Origin: Bacillus tequilensis KCTC 13622
GTDB taxonomy: Bacteria > Bacillota > Bacilli > Bacillales > Bacillaceae
Length of the DNA: 64,000 nt
NCBI RefSeq assembly: GCF_000507145.1
Contig: NZ_AYTO01000041.1
Span: 186,001 to 250,000 of the forward strand
Direction of reading: 5' to 3'
Shown: piece by piece, positions 48,860 to 63,815 of the stretch
How the letters are laid out: each line of letters begins with the position of its first letter
Position numbering within the stretch: the first letter of the stretch is position 1
Made by a program: the position numbers and the translations under genes
Notes under the pieces: generated by a model
Seen by the model: the letters and a program-made list of their open reading frames with translations, nothing else
Databases searched by the model: none
What the model was told of the DNA's origin: nothing

Positions 48860-49924
48860 TTAGATTCCCCCGCCTTGTTCGTGGACAGAGCGTCTCTCTT
48901 TACGAATGGCCTTCATCAGGCTGACGGCACCGCCAGCTGCTAACAGCACGCTTACCATGATAAAGATTGAGTAATAATCCGCTTTTAAAAACAAGGAAAC
49001 AAGCAGATAAGAAATCGATAAAGATAAAAACGGCGAGACGATCCATACCTTCAGCATTGTTTGAACAACTTGTTTATGAAACACGTTCGGACCGTTTTTC
49101 GCCATGCCTATTCCGATAATAGACGATGACGTGACTTGCGCTAAGGGCACCGGCATCCCAAATACAGAACTGATGATCACCAGTCCGGCTCCTGTGCCGG
49201 ATAAGAGAATGCCTTCTCCTTTTGCGAATCTCGTAATTTTCTTCCCGTTTGTTTCCAACACCCGCCTGCCTAATAAAAGCGCGCCAAGGGAGACAAAAAT
49301 TCCCCCGTACAAGGTTCCTTTCGCGACATCAAGCACACCGGCCGCTACTAATGGGCCTACGGCATTCGCCACGTTATTCATGCCGGCAGAGAACGCTTCA
49401 AAAAATCCGGCAACTAACAAAACAGCTCCAAGGATTTTTTGCTTTTTTGAAGACTTAATTTCAATCTTCAAATAGCTAAACAGCTTTGAAACGAAATAGG
49501 TGAAGCCGAAAGCAAACAGCGGGACAAAAACCCAAAACGCCACAATGACTAGAAGATTGTTCACAAACAATACTTTGTAAGCCACTCCCACTCCGACAAC
49601 CGCGCCAACTGTTACTTCACTTGTCGACAATGGAATGCCAAGGAGATTAGCTGTAAAGAGCGACAGTGCAGCGGCTCCAATAATGATGCAAACAATTGTC
49701 AGGGTTATCGTCTGCTCGGGAATAATCCCGGAGCTGATGGTTTTGACAACCTCGCCTCCGCCAATGACCGCTCCGGCAAGCACACCAACCGCGCACAGGA
49801 TCAAAGCGTACGTTTTCTTTTTGATGGCTCCGGAGCCGTAAGCAACTCCCATCGAAGCTGCAGCGCCGCTTGCACCAATATTCATCGCGAAAAACAAGCT
49901 AAATAAAATAGCGGCTAGTTCCAT
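48860..49924 (-). CDS. cysP: Sulfate permease CysP (YlnA), PiT family
   Basis: 354 residues, about ten hydrophobic segments, with the two inverted PiT signature copies (AMNIGASGAAASMGVAYGSG near the N terminus and SAGMNNVANAVGPLVAAG near 185). The family normally moves phosphate, but the B. subtilis homologue in this operon is a sulfate transporter, and the neighbours cysH and sat support that here. AAGGAG precedes the ATG at 49924, 11 nt after cysH. Confidence 0.95.
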   Translation of the reverse strand: MELAAILFSLFFAMNIGASGAAASMGVAYGSGAIKKKTYALILCAVGVLAGAVIGGGEVVKTISSGIIPEQTITLTIVCIIIGAAALSLFTANLLGIPLSTSEVTVGAVVGVGVAYKVLFVNNLLVIVAFWVFVPLFAFGFTYFVSKLFSYLKIEIKSSKKQKILGAVLLVAGFFEAFSAGMNNVANAVGPLVAAGVLDVAKGTLYGGIFVSLGALLLGRRVLETNGKKITRFAKGEGILLSGTGAGLVIISSVFGMPVPLAQVTSSSIIGIGMAKNGPNVFHKQVVQTMLKVWIVSPFLSLSISYLLVSLFLKADYYSIFIMVSVLLAAGGAVSLMKAIRKERRSVHEQGGGI

Positions 49925-49935
49925 TTTGCAGCTCC

Positions 49936-50637
49936 TTATTCATGCAGTCCGCATTCTGTTTTCGCCATGCCATTCCATCTGCCTGACCGTAAATCATCGG
50001 CAGTAAAAGCAGGAGCCGTACAAGGCGCACAGCCAATGCTTGGATACCCTTGATCATGAAGCGGGTTGTAGTCCAGCTCATTCCGGGATGTGTATCTCCA
50101 GATGTCTTTCCACGTCCAATGGATCAGCGGGCATACTTTTACTGATTTGAACTTTTCATCTTTGTTTAAGAAATTCGTATTGGCACGGCTTGGCCCTTGA
50201 TCGCGTCGCAAACCGGAAAGCCAGGCCGGATGTCCTGAAAGCGCCTCTCTTAAAGGAACGATCTTTCTAAGATAGCAGCACTGATTCGGCTCTCTTTCCC
50301 ACAGTTTGTCACCATATTCTCCAGCCTGCTCCTCAAGGGTAAGGTCTGGTTTCTTCAGGATGATATTCAGACCCGGATAACGCTCTTTCACTCGTTCAAT
50401 CGTTTCATAGGTTTCTTTAAAATGCAGGCCTGTATCAAGAAACACAATCTCTGCATCTTTTTTCACTTTATAAATTAAGTCAATCAGAACGATTCCCTCA
50501 ATTCCAAAACTGCAGGCATAGACAAGTTCATTGCCGTAATGGCCGTATGCCCACTTTAAAACTGACAGCGCTCCTTTATAAGGATCGTCATCCGGAAATG
50601 TAATCGTTGGTTCTTCCCAATTATCGTACGTTAACAT
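49936..50637 (-). CDS. cysH: Phosphoadenylylsulfate/adenylylsulfate reductase CysH
   Basis: 233 residues with [10 protein letters not shown], the four cluster cysteines ([11 protein letters not shown] and IGCAPCT) and the C-terminal catalytic Cys in TECGLHE. The CC...CxxC set indicates a [4Fe-4S] enzyme of the APS-reductase type; the B. subtilis enzyme reduces both APS and PAPS to sulfite. The ATG at 50637 follows AAAGGAGG; a longer frame reaches an ATG 21 codons upstream but would place that Shine-Dalgarno sequence inside the gene. First gene after the S-box leader. Confidence 0.97.
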   Translation of the reverse strand: MLTYDNWEEPTITFPDDDPYKGALSVLKWAYGHYGNELVYACSFGIEGIVLIDLIYKVKKDAEIVFLDTGLHFKETYETIERVKERYPGLNIILKKPDLTLEEQAGEYGDKLWEREPNQCCYLRKIVPLREALSGHPAWLSGLRRDQGPSRANTNFLNKDEKFKSVKVCPLIHWTWKDIWRYTSRNELDYNPLHDQGYPSIGCAPCTAPAFTADDLRSGRWNGMAKTECGLHE

Positions 50638-50740
50638 TTCTTCTTTCCTCCTTTCGGAGACAAACAAACAGTAGCTTTCTGCCGGTTGTCTTTTCCTCAT
50701 TGTAATGGCTGCCGTTAACGCAAACAGCCTTTTTCCTCGT

Positions 50741-50774
50741 AAAATAAAAAACTTTCAATCCAGCGGAAAGAAAG
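50741..50774 (-). terminator. Regulatory terminator of the S-box leader
   Basis: Minus strand: CTTTC-TT-TCC-GCT-GGA-TT-GAAAG followed by TTTTTTATTTT. It lies 20 nt past the aptamer and about 100 nt before cysH, and would form when SAM is bound. Confidence 0.8.
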
Positions 50775-50793
50775 ACAGGAACAGCATATAGCC

Positions 50794-50895
50794 CTTATCT
50801 TTCAAAATGGAATTCATTTTGCTGGAAGTAGCACCTTACATACTATGCAGGTTGCCGGGCTTCATAGGTCCAGTCCCTCAGCCGCTCTTGATAAG
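50794..50895 (-). promoter_or_regulatory. SAM-I (S-box) riboswitch controlling the cysH operon
   Basis: On the minus strand the leader starts CTTATCAAGAG and continues GCGGCTGAGGGACTGGACC and GAAGCCCGGCAACC, the conserved S-box core, and closes with GATAAG, which pairs with CTTATC as stem P1. S-box RNAs bind S-adenosylmethionine and then favour a downstream terminator. The cysH operon is one of the known S-box operons of B. subtilis, so sulfate assimilation falls when SAM is plentiful. Confidence 0.95.
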
Positions 50896-50913
50896 TTTTT
50901 AGATTTGTAGTAA

Positions 50914-50941
50914 ATTTTAGCACAATTCTAACATAAGTCAA
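50914..50941 (-). promoter_or_regulatory. Sigma-A promoter of the cysH operon
   Basis: Minus strand TTGACT (50941-50936), 16-nt spacer, TAAAAT (50919-50914). Transcription would begin about 10 nt before the S-box aptamer. Confidence 0.8.
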
Positions 50942-50964
50942 CCCGACTTTTTTGATAGGATTAA

Positions 50965-50992
50965 TAAAAAAACAGGCTTCAAGGCCTGTTTT
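50965..50992 (-). terminator. Terminator at the end of the pyr operon
   Basis: Minus strand: AACAGGC / GCCTGTT stem with loop CTTGA, then TTTTTT. It is about 50 nt past the pyrE stop and 25 nt before the cysH promoter. The stretch 50638-51041 holds, in order of transcription, this terminator, the cysH promoter, the S-box and its terminator. Confidence 0.9.
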
Positions 50993-51041
50993 CAAGCATA
51001 GCAAGGCTTTTAAGCCCCTATACATCAGCGAAAATTAATTT

Positions 51042-51670
51042 TTATTTTTTAAACCAATCTTTTGACTCGGGATTTCGTTTCCACGTTTTCAGCTTTTCCA
51101 GATCGTCTGAATGAATATTTCCGTTTTCAAGCGCGACCTCTGTCAGCGTATCATAATCAGTTAATGAGTAGTATGGCAGTTCTGCCTTCGAAAATGCTTC
51201 CTGCGCCTTAGGTAGCCCGTACGTAAAGATTGAGACGACACCGAGCACTTCACAGCCAGCCGCTTGCAAAGCTGCCGCAGCTTCAAGCACGCTGCCTCCT
51301 GTGGAGATTAAGTCTTCAATGACGACCGTTTTTTGGCCTTTTTGAACTGCTCCCTCAATCTGATTGCCTTTTCCGTGCGCTTTCGGCTTGCTTCTTACAT
51401 AACACATCGGAAGATTCATACGGTCTGCCGCCAGAGCCGCATGCGGAATACCGGCGGTTGCTGTGCCTGCAATCATTTCTGCTTCCGGAAAATGCTCTTT
51501 GAAAAGCCTGCTGATGCCTGAGGCGACATCATTTCTGACCTCTGGGAAAGATAATGTAAGGCGGTTGTCACAGTAGATTGGCGATAAAATGCCGCTTGCC
51601 CATGTAAATGGCTCGTTCGGGCGTAAAAAAACAGCTTGGATGTCTAATAGATGTTTTGCGATGATTTGTT

Positions 51671-51674
<4 letters not shown>
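51042..51674 (-). CDS. pyrE: Orotate phosphoribosyltransferase
   Basis: 210 residues with the PRPP motif [12 protein letters not shown] and [14 protein letters not shown], typical of OPRTase. It joins orotate to PRPP to form OMP. The ATG at 51674 overlaps the pyrF stop as ATGA and gives [12 protein letters not shown]; a start six codons up lies inside pyrF. Last gene of the operon. Confidence 0.98.
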
Positions 51675-54060
<2,386 letters not shown>

Positions 54061-54064
<4 letters not shown>

Positions 54065-57000
54065 AGAGTGACTGCCGCCTCCTGATTTGTGTTGACTGCC
54101 GGCATTTGATCAGCACGGAAAGTCATGCTTTCCAGCACTCGCAATATCGCTTCTGCCGTATCTAAAGATGTTAAGCAGGCAACACCATTTTCTACTGATT
54201 CACGTCTGATTCTAAATCCGTCTCTTGCCGGCTGCTTTCCTTTTGTCAGCGTATTGATGACAAACTGCGCTTCTCCGTTTCTGATGACATCAAGCAGGTT
54301 CGGGCCGTCCTGGCCGATTTTTCCGACGACCTTCGCCGGAATAGAAGCGTCTTTCAAGTAACCTGCCGTTCCTTCTGTCGCTAAAATGTTGTAGCCGATC
54401 GCATGGAACCGCTTAGCGATGGCAAGTCCTTCTTCTTTGTCTTTATCAGCCACTGTTAAAAGTACGGAACCGTAGTTCGGGATTTGAATGCCTGAAGCAA
54501 TCAGGGCTTTATAGAGCGCTTTTTCAAGTGTGGAATCTTTCCCCATAACCTCACCAGTTGATTTCATTTCAGGCCCTAATGTAATGTCCACTCTTCTCAG
54601 CTTAGCAAAGGAGAAGACCGGCGCTTTTACAAATACACCCTGCTGTTCAGGCTGAAGGCCCTCTGTATAGCCAAACGCCGCCAGCTTTTGACCGAGAATG
54701 ACTTTTGTTGCGAGATTCGCCATTGGGATACCCGTAATTTTGCTTAAGAACGGTACAGTTCTGCTTGATCTCGGGTTCACTTCGAGCACATACACCTCGC
54801 CTTGTGATAAGACGAATTGAATATTGAGCAAACCGACAATGTTCAGTCCTTTGGCTAATGCAATCGTGTATTGTTCAATTTTTTTCTTAATGTCCTCTGT
54901 GAGAGACTGAGGCGGATAAACAGCGATTGAGTCTCCGGAGTGAACGCCCGCACGTTCAATGTGCTCCATAATTCCCGGAATGACGACTGTTTCACCATCA
55001 GATATGGCATCCACTTCAATTTCTTTCCCCGTTAAATATCTGTCAATTAATACAGGGTGCTGCGGATTGATTTTGACTGCATTTTTCATATAATGAAGCA
55101 GTTCTTCTTCTTGGTATACAATCTCCATCGCCCGGCCGCCAAGCACATAGGACGGGCGAACAAGTACCGGATAGCCGATATCACTTGCGATGCTTACCGC
55201 CTGGTCAACGGATGTCGCTGTTTTGCCTAGCGGCTGCGGTACACCAAGTTCTCCAAGCGCTTGTTCAAATTTATCCCGGTCTTCCGCGCGGTCTAAATCT
55301 TCTAAAGAAGTCCCAAGGATTTTCACTCCGCGTGCAGAAAGCTCGTCAGCGAGGTTAATCGCAGTTTGTCCGCCGAACTGTACGACAACGCCCATTGGCT
55401 GTTCGAGGTCAATGATGTGCATGACATCTTCAATCGTAAGCGGTTCAAAGTACAGCTTGTCTGAGATACTGAAATCAGTTGAAACGGTTTCCGGATTGTT
55501 ATTGACAATAATGGCTTCATAGCCTGCCTGTTTAATTGCCCACACAGAGTGAACAGTCGCGTAGTCGAATTCAACACCCTGACCGATTCGAATCGGACCG
55601 GAGCCAAGCACGATCACACTTTTCTTATCCGTAACGACAGACTCATTTTCTTCTTCGTATGTGCTGTAGAAGTATGGCGTTTCTGATTCAAATTCCGCAG
55701 CGCACGTATCTACCATTTTGAATACCGGTACAATTCCCGCTTGCTTTCTTAAGCTGTAAAGCTCCGATTCTTTCATTTCCCACTCACGGCTGATGTATTC
55801 ATCAGAGAATCCGAGTTCTTTTGCCCGTCTCAGCACATCTGTATCGCCCGCATTTGCCTTCAGTTCTTTTTCAAACTGTACGATTCCGAACAGCTTATGC
55901 AGGAAGAAGACATCGATCGCGGAAAAATCATGGAGGTCTTCTACCGTGTAGCCTCTTCTGTACGCTTCAGCTAAGTAGAATAAGCGTTCGTCACCGGCCT
56001 TTTTAATTCGTTTTTCCAACAGCTCATCGGAAATGTCAGCGGCATCCTTCAATTCAAGATGATACACATCTGCTTCAAGTGAACGCACAGCCTTCAGTAA
56101 TGACTCCTCAAGCGTGCGGCCAATCGCCATGACCTCTCCTGTCGCTTTCATTTGCGTGCCGAGCTTTCTGTTTGCTGATTCAAACTTATCAAACGGCCAG
56201 CGCGGAATTTTGGATACGACATAGTCAAGAGCCGGTTCAAATGCTGCATATGTTTTTCCTGTCACAGGGTTCATCATTTCATCTAATGAAAGGCCGACTG
56301 CAATTTTAGCAGCGAGCTTCGCAATCGGATATCCCGTCGCTTTTGACGCAAGAGCTGATGAACGGCTGACACGCGGATTTACTTCAATAATGTAATATTG
56401 GAAGCTGTCGGGATCTAAAGCGAGCTGTACGTTACATCCGCCTTCGATTCCAAGCGCGCGGATCAATTTTAACGACACGTTCCTTAAGAGCTGATATTCG
56501 CGGTCGCTGAGCGTTTGGCTCGGCGCAACAACAATACTGTCTCCCGTGTGGATTCCGACTGGATCAATGTTCTCCATGTTACAAACGACGATGGCGTGAT
56601 CCTGACTGTCTCTCATGACTTCATACTCGATTTCTTTATATCCGGCGATGCTTTTTTCAAGCAGACATTGGTGAACCGGGCTTAATTTTAAGCCGTTTTC
56701 AACAATTTCTTTCAGCTCAGTTTCATTCAAGCAGATACCTCCGCCTGTTCCGCCTAGTGTATATGCCGGGCGGACAATGACAGGGAATCCAATTTGATTG
56801 ACGAAGTTTTCTGCTTCCTCCAGAGAGTGGATGATCTCACTTTCAGGCACCGGTTCATTCAATTCGTTCATTAATGTTCTGAACAATTCACGGTCTTCAG
56901 CCTGCTGAATCGCAGACAGCTTCGTGCCAAGCACTTCGACGCCGCACTCTTCCAGCACACCTCTTTCAGAAAGCTCAACCGCAAGATTCAACCCGGTTTG

Positions 57001-57276
57001 GCCTCCAAGAGTAGGAAGAATGGCATCTGGGCGCTCTTTTCTGATGATTCGCGTCAGGAATTCAGGAGTGAGCGGTTCGATGTAAACCTGGTCAGCCATT
57101 TCTGTATCTGTCATGATCGTGGCAGGGTTTGAGTTGACAAGGATGACTTCATAGCCTTCTTCTTTCAAAGCAAGACAGGCTTGTGTTCCCGCATAGTCAA
57201 ATTCTGCTGCTTGGCCGATGATGATCGGCCCAGATCCGATCACTAAAATTTTGTTAATGTCTACGCGTTTTGGCAT
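54061..57276 (-). CDS. pyrAB: Carbamoyl-phosphate synthase, large chain (pyrimidine-specific)
   Basis: 1071 residues, an internal duplication of two ATP-grasp halves (each starting [21 protein letters not shown]-like and [18 protein letters not shown]) plus a C-terminal MGS-like allosteric domain. It makes carbamoyl phosphate from bicarbonate and glutamine-derived ammonia. Being in the pyr operon, it is the pyrimidine-specific copy. It overlaps pyrAA by 16 nt and pyrK by 4 nt. Confidence 0.98.
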
Positions 57277-58351
57277 ACCGCTTCCCCTTCTTTCTCTGTT
57301 GTGTCAATCATTTCGATGAATCTGTCAAATAGATGGTTGGCATCCTCAGGGCCAGGTGAGGCTTCAGGATGATATTGAACCGTAAATGCCGGTTGTGTTT
57401 TATGCTTCAGCCCTTCAATCGTATCGTCGTTAATTGCGATATGCGTCACTTCCAGTTCTGTTTCGCTGATGGAGGACACTGTATAGCCATGGTTTTGAGA
57501 TGTTAAGGCGACTTTTCCGGTAGCCAGCTCTTTTACCGGGTGGTTTGAACCCCTGTGGCCGAATTTCATTTTTTCAGTATTCGCTCCGCACGCCAGCGCG
57601 AATAATTGATGGCCGAGACATATTCCGAATAATGGCACTTTTCCGAGAACACCTTTAATCATTTCAATCGCTTCAGGCACATCTTTCGGGTCTCCAGGTC
57701 CGTTAGAAAGCATGATGCCGTCCGGTTTCAGCTGAAGCATCTCTTCCGCTGTAATATTGTAAGGCACAACGATAACGTCACATTTCCGTTTGTTCAGCTC
57801 TCTGAGAATACCGTGCTTCATGCCGAAGTCAACCAAGACAATGCGTTTGCCTCTTCCCGGGCTCGGATATGCTGTTTTGGCAGATACTTGGGAGACTTGA
57901 TTTCTCGGCAGTTCCGTTTCGTTCAATCTTTTCAGCACTGCTTCTATATCTTCATCAGGTGAAGCGAATGTTCCTTTCAGCGCGCCTGCCGTGCGGATCA
58001 TTCTTGTCAGCTTTCTCGTATCAATCCCCTGCAGTCCCGGAATGTTTTTCATTTGTAAATACTCGTCTAATGTGTATGCTGAACGCCAATTGGAAGGAAG
58101 TTCACATAATTCTTTGACGATCAGCCCTTTTACAAAAGGCGTAATGGATTCAAAATCATCACGGTTGATGCCGTAATTTCCGATAAGCGGATACGTTAAT
58201 GTTACGATCTGCCCGCAGTAAGAAGGATCAGACAAAATTTCCTGATAGCCTGTCATTCCAGTGTTAAAAACGACTTCTCCCATGCTGTGTTCTAAGCTTC
58301 CGAAGGCTTCTCCCTCGAACACCGCTCCGTTTTCCAGTACTAATCGTCTTT

Positions 58352-58355
<4 letters not shown>
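57261..58355 (-). CDS. pyrAA: Carbamoyl-phosphate synthase, small (glutaminase) chain
   Basis: 364 residues: N-terminal small-subunit domain ([15 protein letters not shown]) and a class I glutamine amidotransferase with the nucleophile in [12 protein letters not shown] and the His/Glu of [10 protein letters not shown]. It supplies ammonia to PyrAB. It overlaps pyrC as ATGA and pyrAB by 16 nt. Confidence 0.98.
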
Positions 58356-60554
<2,199 letters not shown>

Positions 60555-60570
60555 TCAACTTTTAGGCTGA

Positions 60571-60679
60571 AAAAAACCCCGGTCTTAGATAGACTCGGGG
60601 TGCGGTTAAATAGAGGGCAGCATTGAAGCTTCCTTCTCTTCATAACCCTTCCAAGCCTCTCTGGACTTTCATTAAAAGG
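60571..60679 (-). promoter_or_regulatory. PyrR attenuator 3 (pyrP-pyrB)
   Basis: Minus strand: PyrR-binding anti-antiterminator AGTCCAGAGAGGCTTGG (about 60652-60668), then antiterminator sequence, then the terminator ACCCCGAGTC / GACCGGGGT with seven T (60571-60602). Binding of PyrR with UMP stabilises the binding stem and lets the terminator form. Confidence 0.9.
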
Positions 60680-60681
60680 TT

Positions 60682-61995
60682 TTAGATATGATGTTGTTCA
60701 GATGTGTCAGCCTGCTCCTGCTCCTCCTTCGCCTGCGGAAGAATCAGGTTTAAGATGACACCGACAATTGCGGCAAGCGCCATTCCTGACACTTGGAATC
60801 CTCCTTGAGACACTTGGATAAAAGCGCCTCCTACACCGATCACCAGGATGACCGATGTAATGATGAGGTTTCTGTTGTTTTCATAATCAATTTTGTTGTC
60901 AATCAGCATTCTCAGACCGCTCGAAGCGATGATTCCAAACAGCAGGAAGGAGACGCCTCCCATGACCGCTGACGGCACTGAACTGATCAGGGCTGAGATT
61001 TTGCCGATAAAGCCGAAGCAAAGGGCAATCACCGCTGCGCCGCCGATAACAAAGACGCTGAATACTCTTGTGATGGCCAGCACGCCAATGTTTTCCCCGT
61101 AAGTTGTCGTCGGAGGGCCGCCGATCAGGGAAGCAAGGATTGTCGCCACGCTGTCACCCATAATGGAGCGGTGAAGCCCCGGCTTTTTAATGAAATCTTG
61201 TCCGACAACTTTGCTCAGCACCATTTGGTGGCCGATATGCTCTGACATTGTCACAAACGCGACGGGTACCATTGCCGCTGCGATGCCGAGTGTTACTGTT
61301 GGTGAATAGTCTTTGAACGGGATGACAAATTCAGGCACTGCAAACCATTTCGCGTCAAGCACCGGCTGAAAGTTGACAATCCCTTGAGTAAGGGCGAACA
61401 GGTATCCGCCGATAATTCCGATCAAAACCGGGATCAGGCTTAGAAACCCCCGCAAGAAAATCGCGCAAATAATCGTGATGGCCAGCGTAACCCCTGCGAC
61501 ACTGAAGTGCTTTAAGCTGTAGACCAATTCACTCGCATTCGGATCAGCGTACATCGCCATATTTACCGCAGTGCTTGCCAGTCCCAGCCCGATGACGATA
61601 ATAACAGGTCCTACAACTACAGGCGGGAGAATCTTCATCAGCCATCCTGTTCCAAGCTGCCTGATCAATAAGGCAATCAGCCCGTACACTAATCCTGCCA
61701 GAAACGCTCCAATCATTGCCGCTCCCGGCCCGCCGGTCGCTTTTACAAGTATGATCGGAGAAATAAAGGCGAAGGATGAACCGAGATACGCCGGAATTTG
61801 CCCTCTCGTAATCAGAAGGTAAGCAAGTGTCCCGATGCCGCTTGTGACCAATGCTACAGCAGGACTCATTCCGACCAGCTTCGGAACTAAAATTGTTGAA
61901 CCAAACATGGCAAACAAATGCTGCAGGCTGAATGAAACCCAAGAGAAAGGTGTCGGGACATCTCTGACTCCTAAATTTACTTTTTTCTTACTCAT
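60682..61995 (-). CDS. pyrP: Uracil permease
   Basis: 437 residues with about 12-14 membrane segments and the nucleobase-cation symporter-2 markers FSLQHLFAMFGSTILVP, AAMVPVAFVTMSEHIGHQ and GGPPTTTYGENIG. It imports uracil with protons. The polar C-terminal tail is rich in Glu and Gln. AGGGGG precedes the ATG at 61995. It is flanked by attenuators on both sides. Confidence 0.98.
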   Translation of the reverse strand: MSKKKVNLGVRDVPTPFSWVSFSLQHLFAMFGSTILVPKLVGMSPAVALVTSGIGTLAYLLITRGQIPAYLGSSFAFISPIILVKATGGPGAAMIGAFLAGLVYGLIALLIRQLGTGWLMKILPPVVVGPVIIVIGLGLASTAVNMAMYADPNASELVYSLKHFSVAGVTLAITIICAIFLRGFLSLIPVLIGIIGGYLFALTQGIVNFQPVLDAKWFAVPEFVIPFKDYSPTVTLGIAAAMVPVAFVTMSEHIGHQMVLSKVVGQDFIKKPGLHRSIMGDSVATILASLIGGPPTTTYGENIGVLAITRVFSVFVIGGAAVIALCFGFIGKISALISSVPSAVMGGVSFLLFGIIASSGLRMLIDNKIDYENNRNLIITSVILVIGVGGAFIQVSQGGFQVSGMALAAIVGVILNLILPQAKEEQEQADTSEQHHI

Positions 61996-62050
61996 GATGA
62001 TTTTCCCCCTGATTGTGAACTTTTATATTAGGATGACTCAATGACTGCAT

Positions 62051-62160
62051 AAAAAAACCTCTTTGCTGTTTTTACGCAAAGAGGCATACAAAGACCTGCC
62101 GAATTCTTTCGGGGCTGGATCTTCGTTGTGCACCTCTTTGCAACCTCTCTGGATTGCCTT
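62051..62160 (-). promoter_or_regulatory. PyrR attenuator 2 (pyrR-pyrP)
   Basis: Minus strand: PyrR site AATCCAGAGAGGTTGCAAAG (about 62137-62156), then the terminator GCCTCTTTGC / GCAAAGAGGT with seven T (62051-62085). The 3' side of the PyrR stem (GCAAAGAGGTG) is the alternative partner of the terminator arm. Confidence 0.92.
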
Positions 62161-62175
62161 TAAAAAGGTGATCTA

Positions 62176-62739
<564 letters not shown>

Positions 62740-62750
62740 TCATATAGAAG

Positions 62751-62852
62751 AAAAAACCCTCCTGTCAGAGCATAGAGGGGTTTTAGGACAAGGTGCGTGC
62801 ACATACACGCATCCCGTCTATCCGTTATCCTTCTCAGCCTCTCTGGACTGTT
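62751..62852 (-). promoter_or_regulatory. PyrR attenuator 1 (5' leader of the pyr operon)
   Basis: Minus strand: PyrR site ACAGTCCAGAGAGGCTGAG (about 62834-62852), then terminator AAACCCCTC / GAGGGTTT with a run of T (62751-62785). Same order of elements as the two internal copies. Confidence 0.9.
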
Positions 62853-62877
62853 TTAAAGAATCTATTCAGCTTCGTTT

Positions 62878-62906
62878 ATTATTTCAGAAAAGGAACAGTC
62901 TGTCAA
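62878..62906 (-). promoter_or_regulatory. Sigma-A promoter of the pyr operon
   Basis: Minus strand perfect TTGACA (62906-62901), 17-nt spacer, AATAAT (62883-62878). The -35 box contains the TGA stop of the upstream pseudouridine synthase gene. Confidence 0.85.
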
Positions 62907-63814
62907 CCGTTTTTCCTGAGGTTTTCGATTAATTCTGCCATATCCTTCGGAAGCGGCGCTTCGAATTCGACATACTCACCGGTGCGAGGGTGATCAAAGC
63001 CTAAAATTCCGGCGTGAAGTGCCTGTCCGTTAAAATCGATCGTTTTTCTTGGACCATATTTTGGATCACCCGCTAATGGAAATCCGATATATTTCATATG
63101 CACACGGATTTGATGGGTTCTTCCTGTTTCAAGCTGGCATTCCACCAACGTAAAATCTTGAAAACGCTCAAGCACATGAAAATGAGTGACGGCGTTTTTG
63201 CCATCACGCGTGACAGTCATGCTTTGACGATCTTTCTTGTCCCGTCCGATCGGCGCATCAATTGTGCCGTCATCGTGAGAAATAAGCCCGTGGACAACCG
63301 CCGTATATTTCCGCGTAACCGTTTTGTGGACCAATTGGTTTACGAGTGACTCATGCGCCATATCATTTTTCGCCACCATTAATAAGCCGGACGTGTCCTT
63401 ATCGATTCTGTGAACGATTCCCGGACGCATCACGCCATTAATTCCAGATAGATCCGTACAATGAGCCATAAGGCCGTTTACAAGTGTGCCGGTAAGATGC
63501 CCGGGAGCCGGGTGCACAACCATTCCGCGAGGTTTATTGACGACCAGCACATCCTGATCTTCATAGTAAATATCCAGATCCATCGGTTCTGCCAATACGT
63601 CGAGCGCTTCCGGCTCAGGCACAGTGACGGTCACCTGATCACCCGGCTGAATTTTATAATTCGCTTTTACAGGATTTCCGTTTACGACAACTTGTCCGTC
63701 TTTCACCCATTGCTGCACCTGGGTTCTCGACCAATCATTTTCGGCCGATGCCAGAAATTTATCAATCCGCTCACTTTTTTGTTCTTCTGAAGCGGTTATA
63801 TCAAATTGATTCAT
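62903..63814 (-). CDS. ylyB: RluD-family pseudouridine synthase (YlyB)
   Basis: 303 residues: N-terminal S4 RNA-binding domain (RIDKFLASAENDWSRTQVQQW), then a pseudouridine synthase core with VVNKPRGMVVHPAPGH, the catalytic Asp in HRIDKDTSGLLMVAK, and LETGRTHQIRVHM. It likely modifies uridines of 23S rRNA helix 69, by analogy with E. coli RluD; the exact target here is inferred. The ATG at 63814 with AAAGGAG upstream is 1 nt after the lspA stop; longer open frame is lspA sequence. Confidence 0.96.
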   Translation of the reverse strand: MNQFDITASEEQKSERIDKFLASAENDWSRTQVQQWVKDGQVVVNGNPVKANYKIQPGDQVTVTVPEPEALDVLAEPMDLDIYYEDQDVLVVNKPRGMVVHPAPGHLTGTLVNGLMAHCTDLSGINGVMRPGIVHRIDKDTSGLLMVAKNDMAHESLVNQLVHKTVTRKYTAVVHGLISHDDGTIDAPIGRDKKDRQSMTVTRDGKNAVTHFHVLERFQDFTLVECQLETGRTHQIRVHMKYIGFPLAGDPKYGPRKTIDFNGQALHAGILGFDHPRTGEYVEFEAPLPKDMAELIENLRKNG

Positions 63815-63815
63815 G

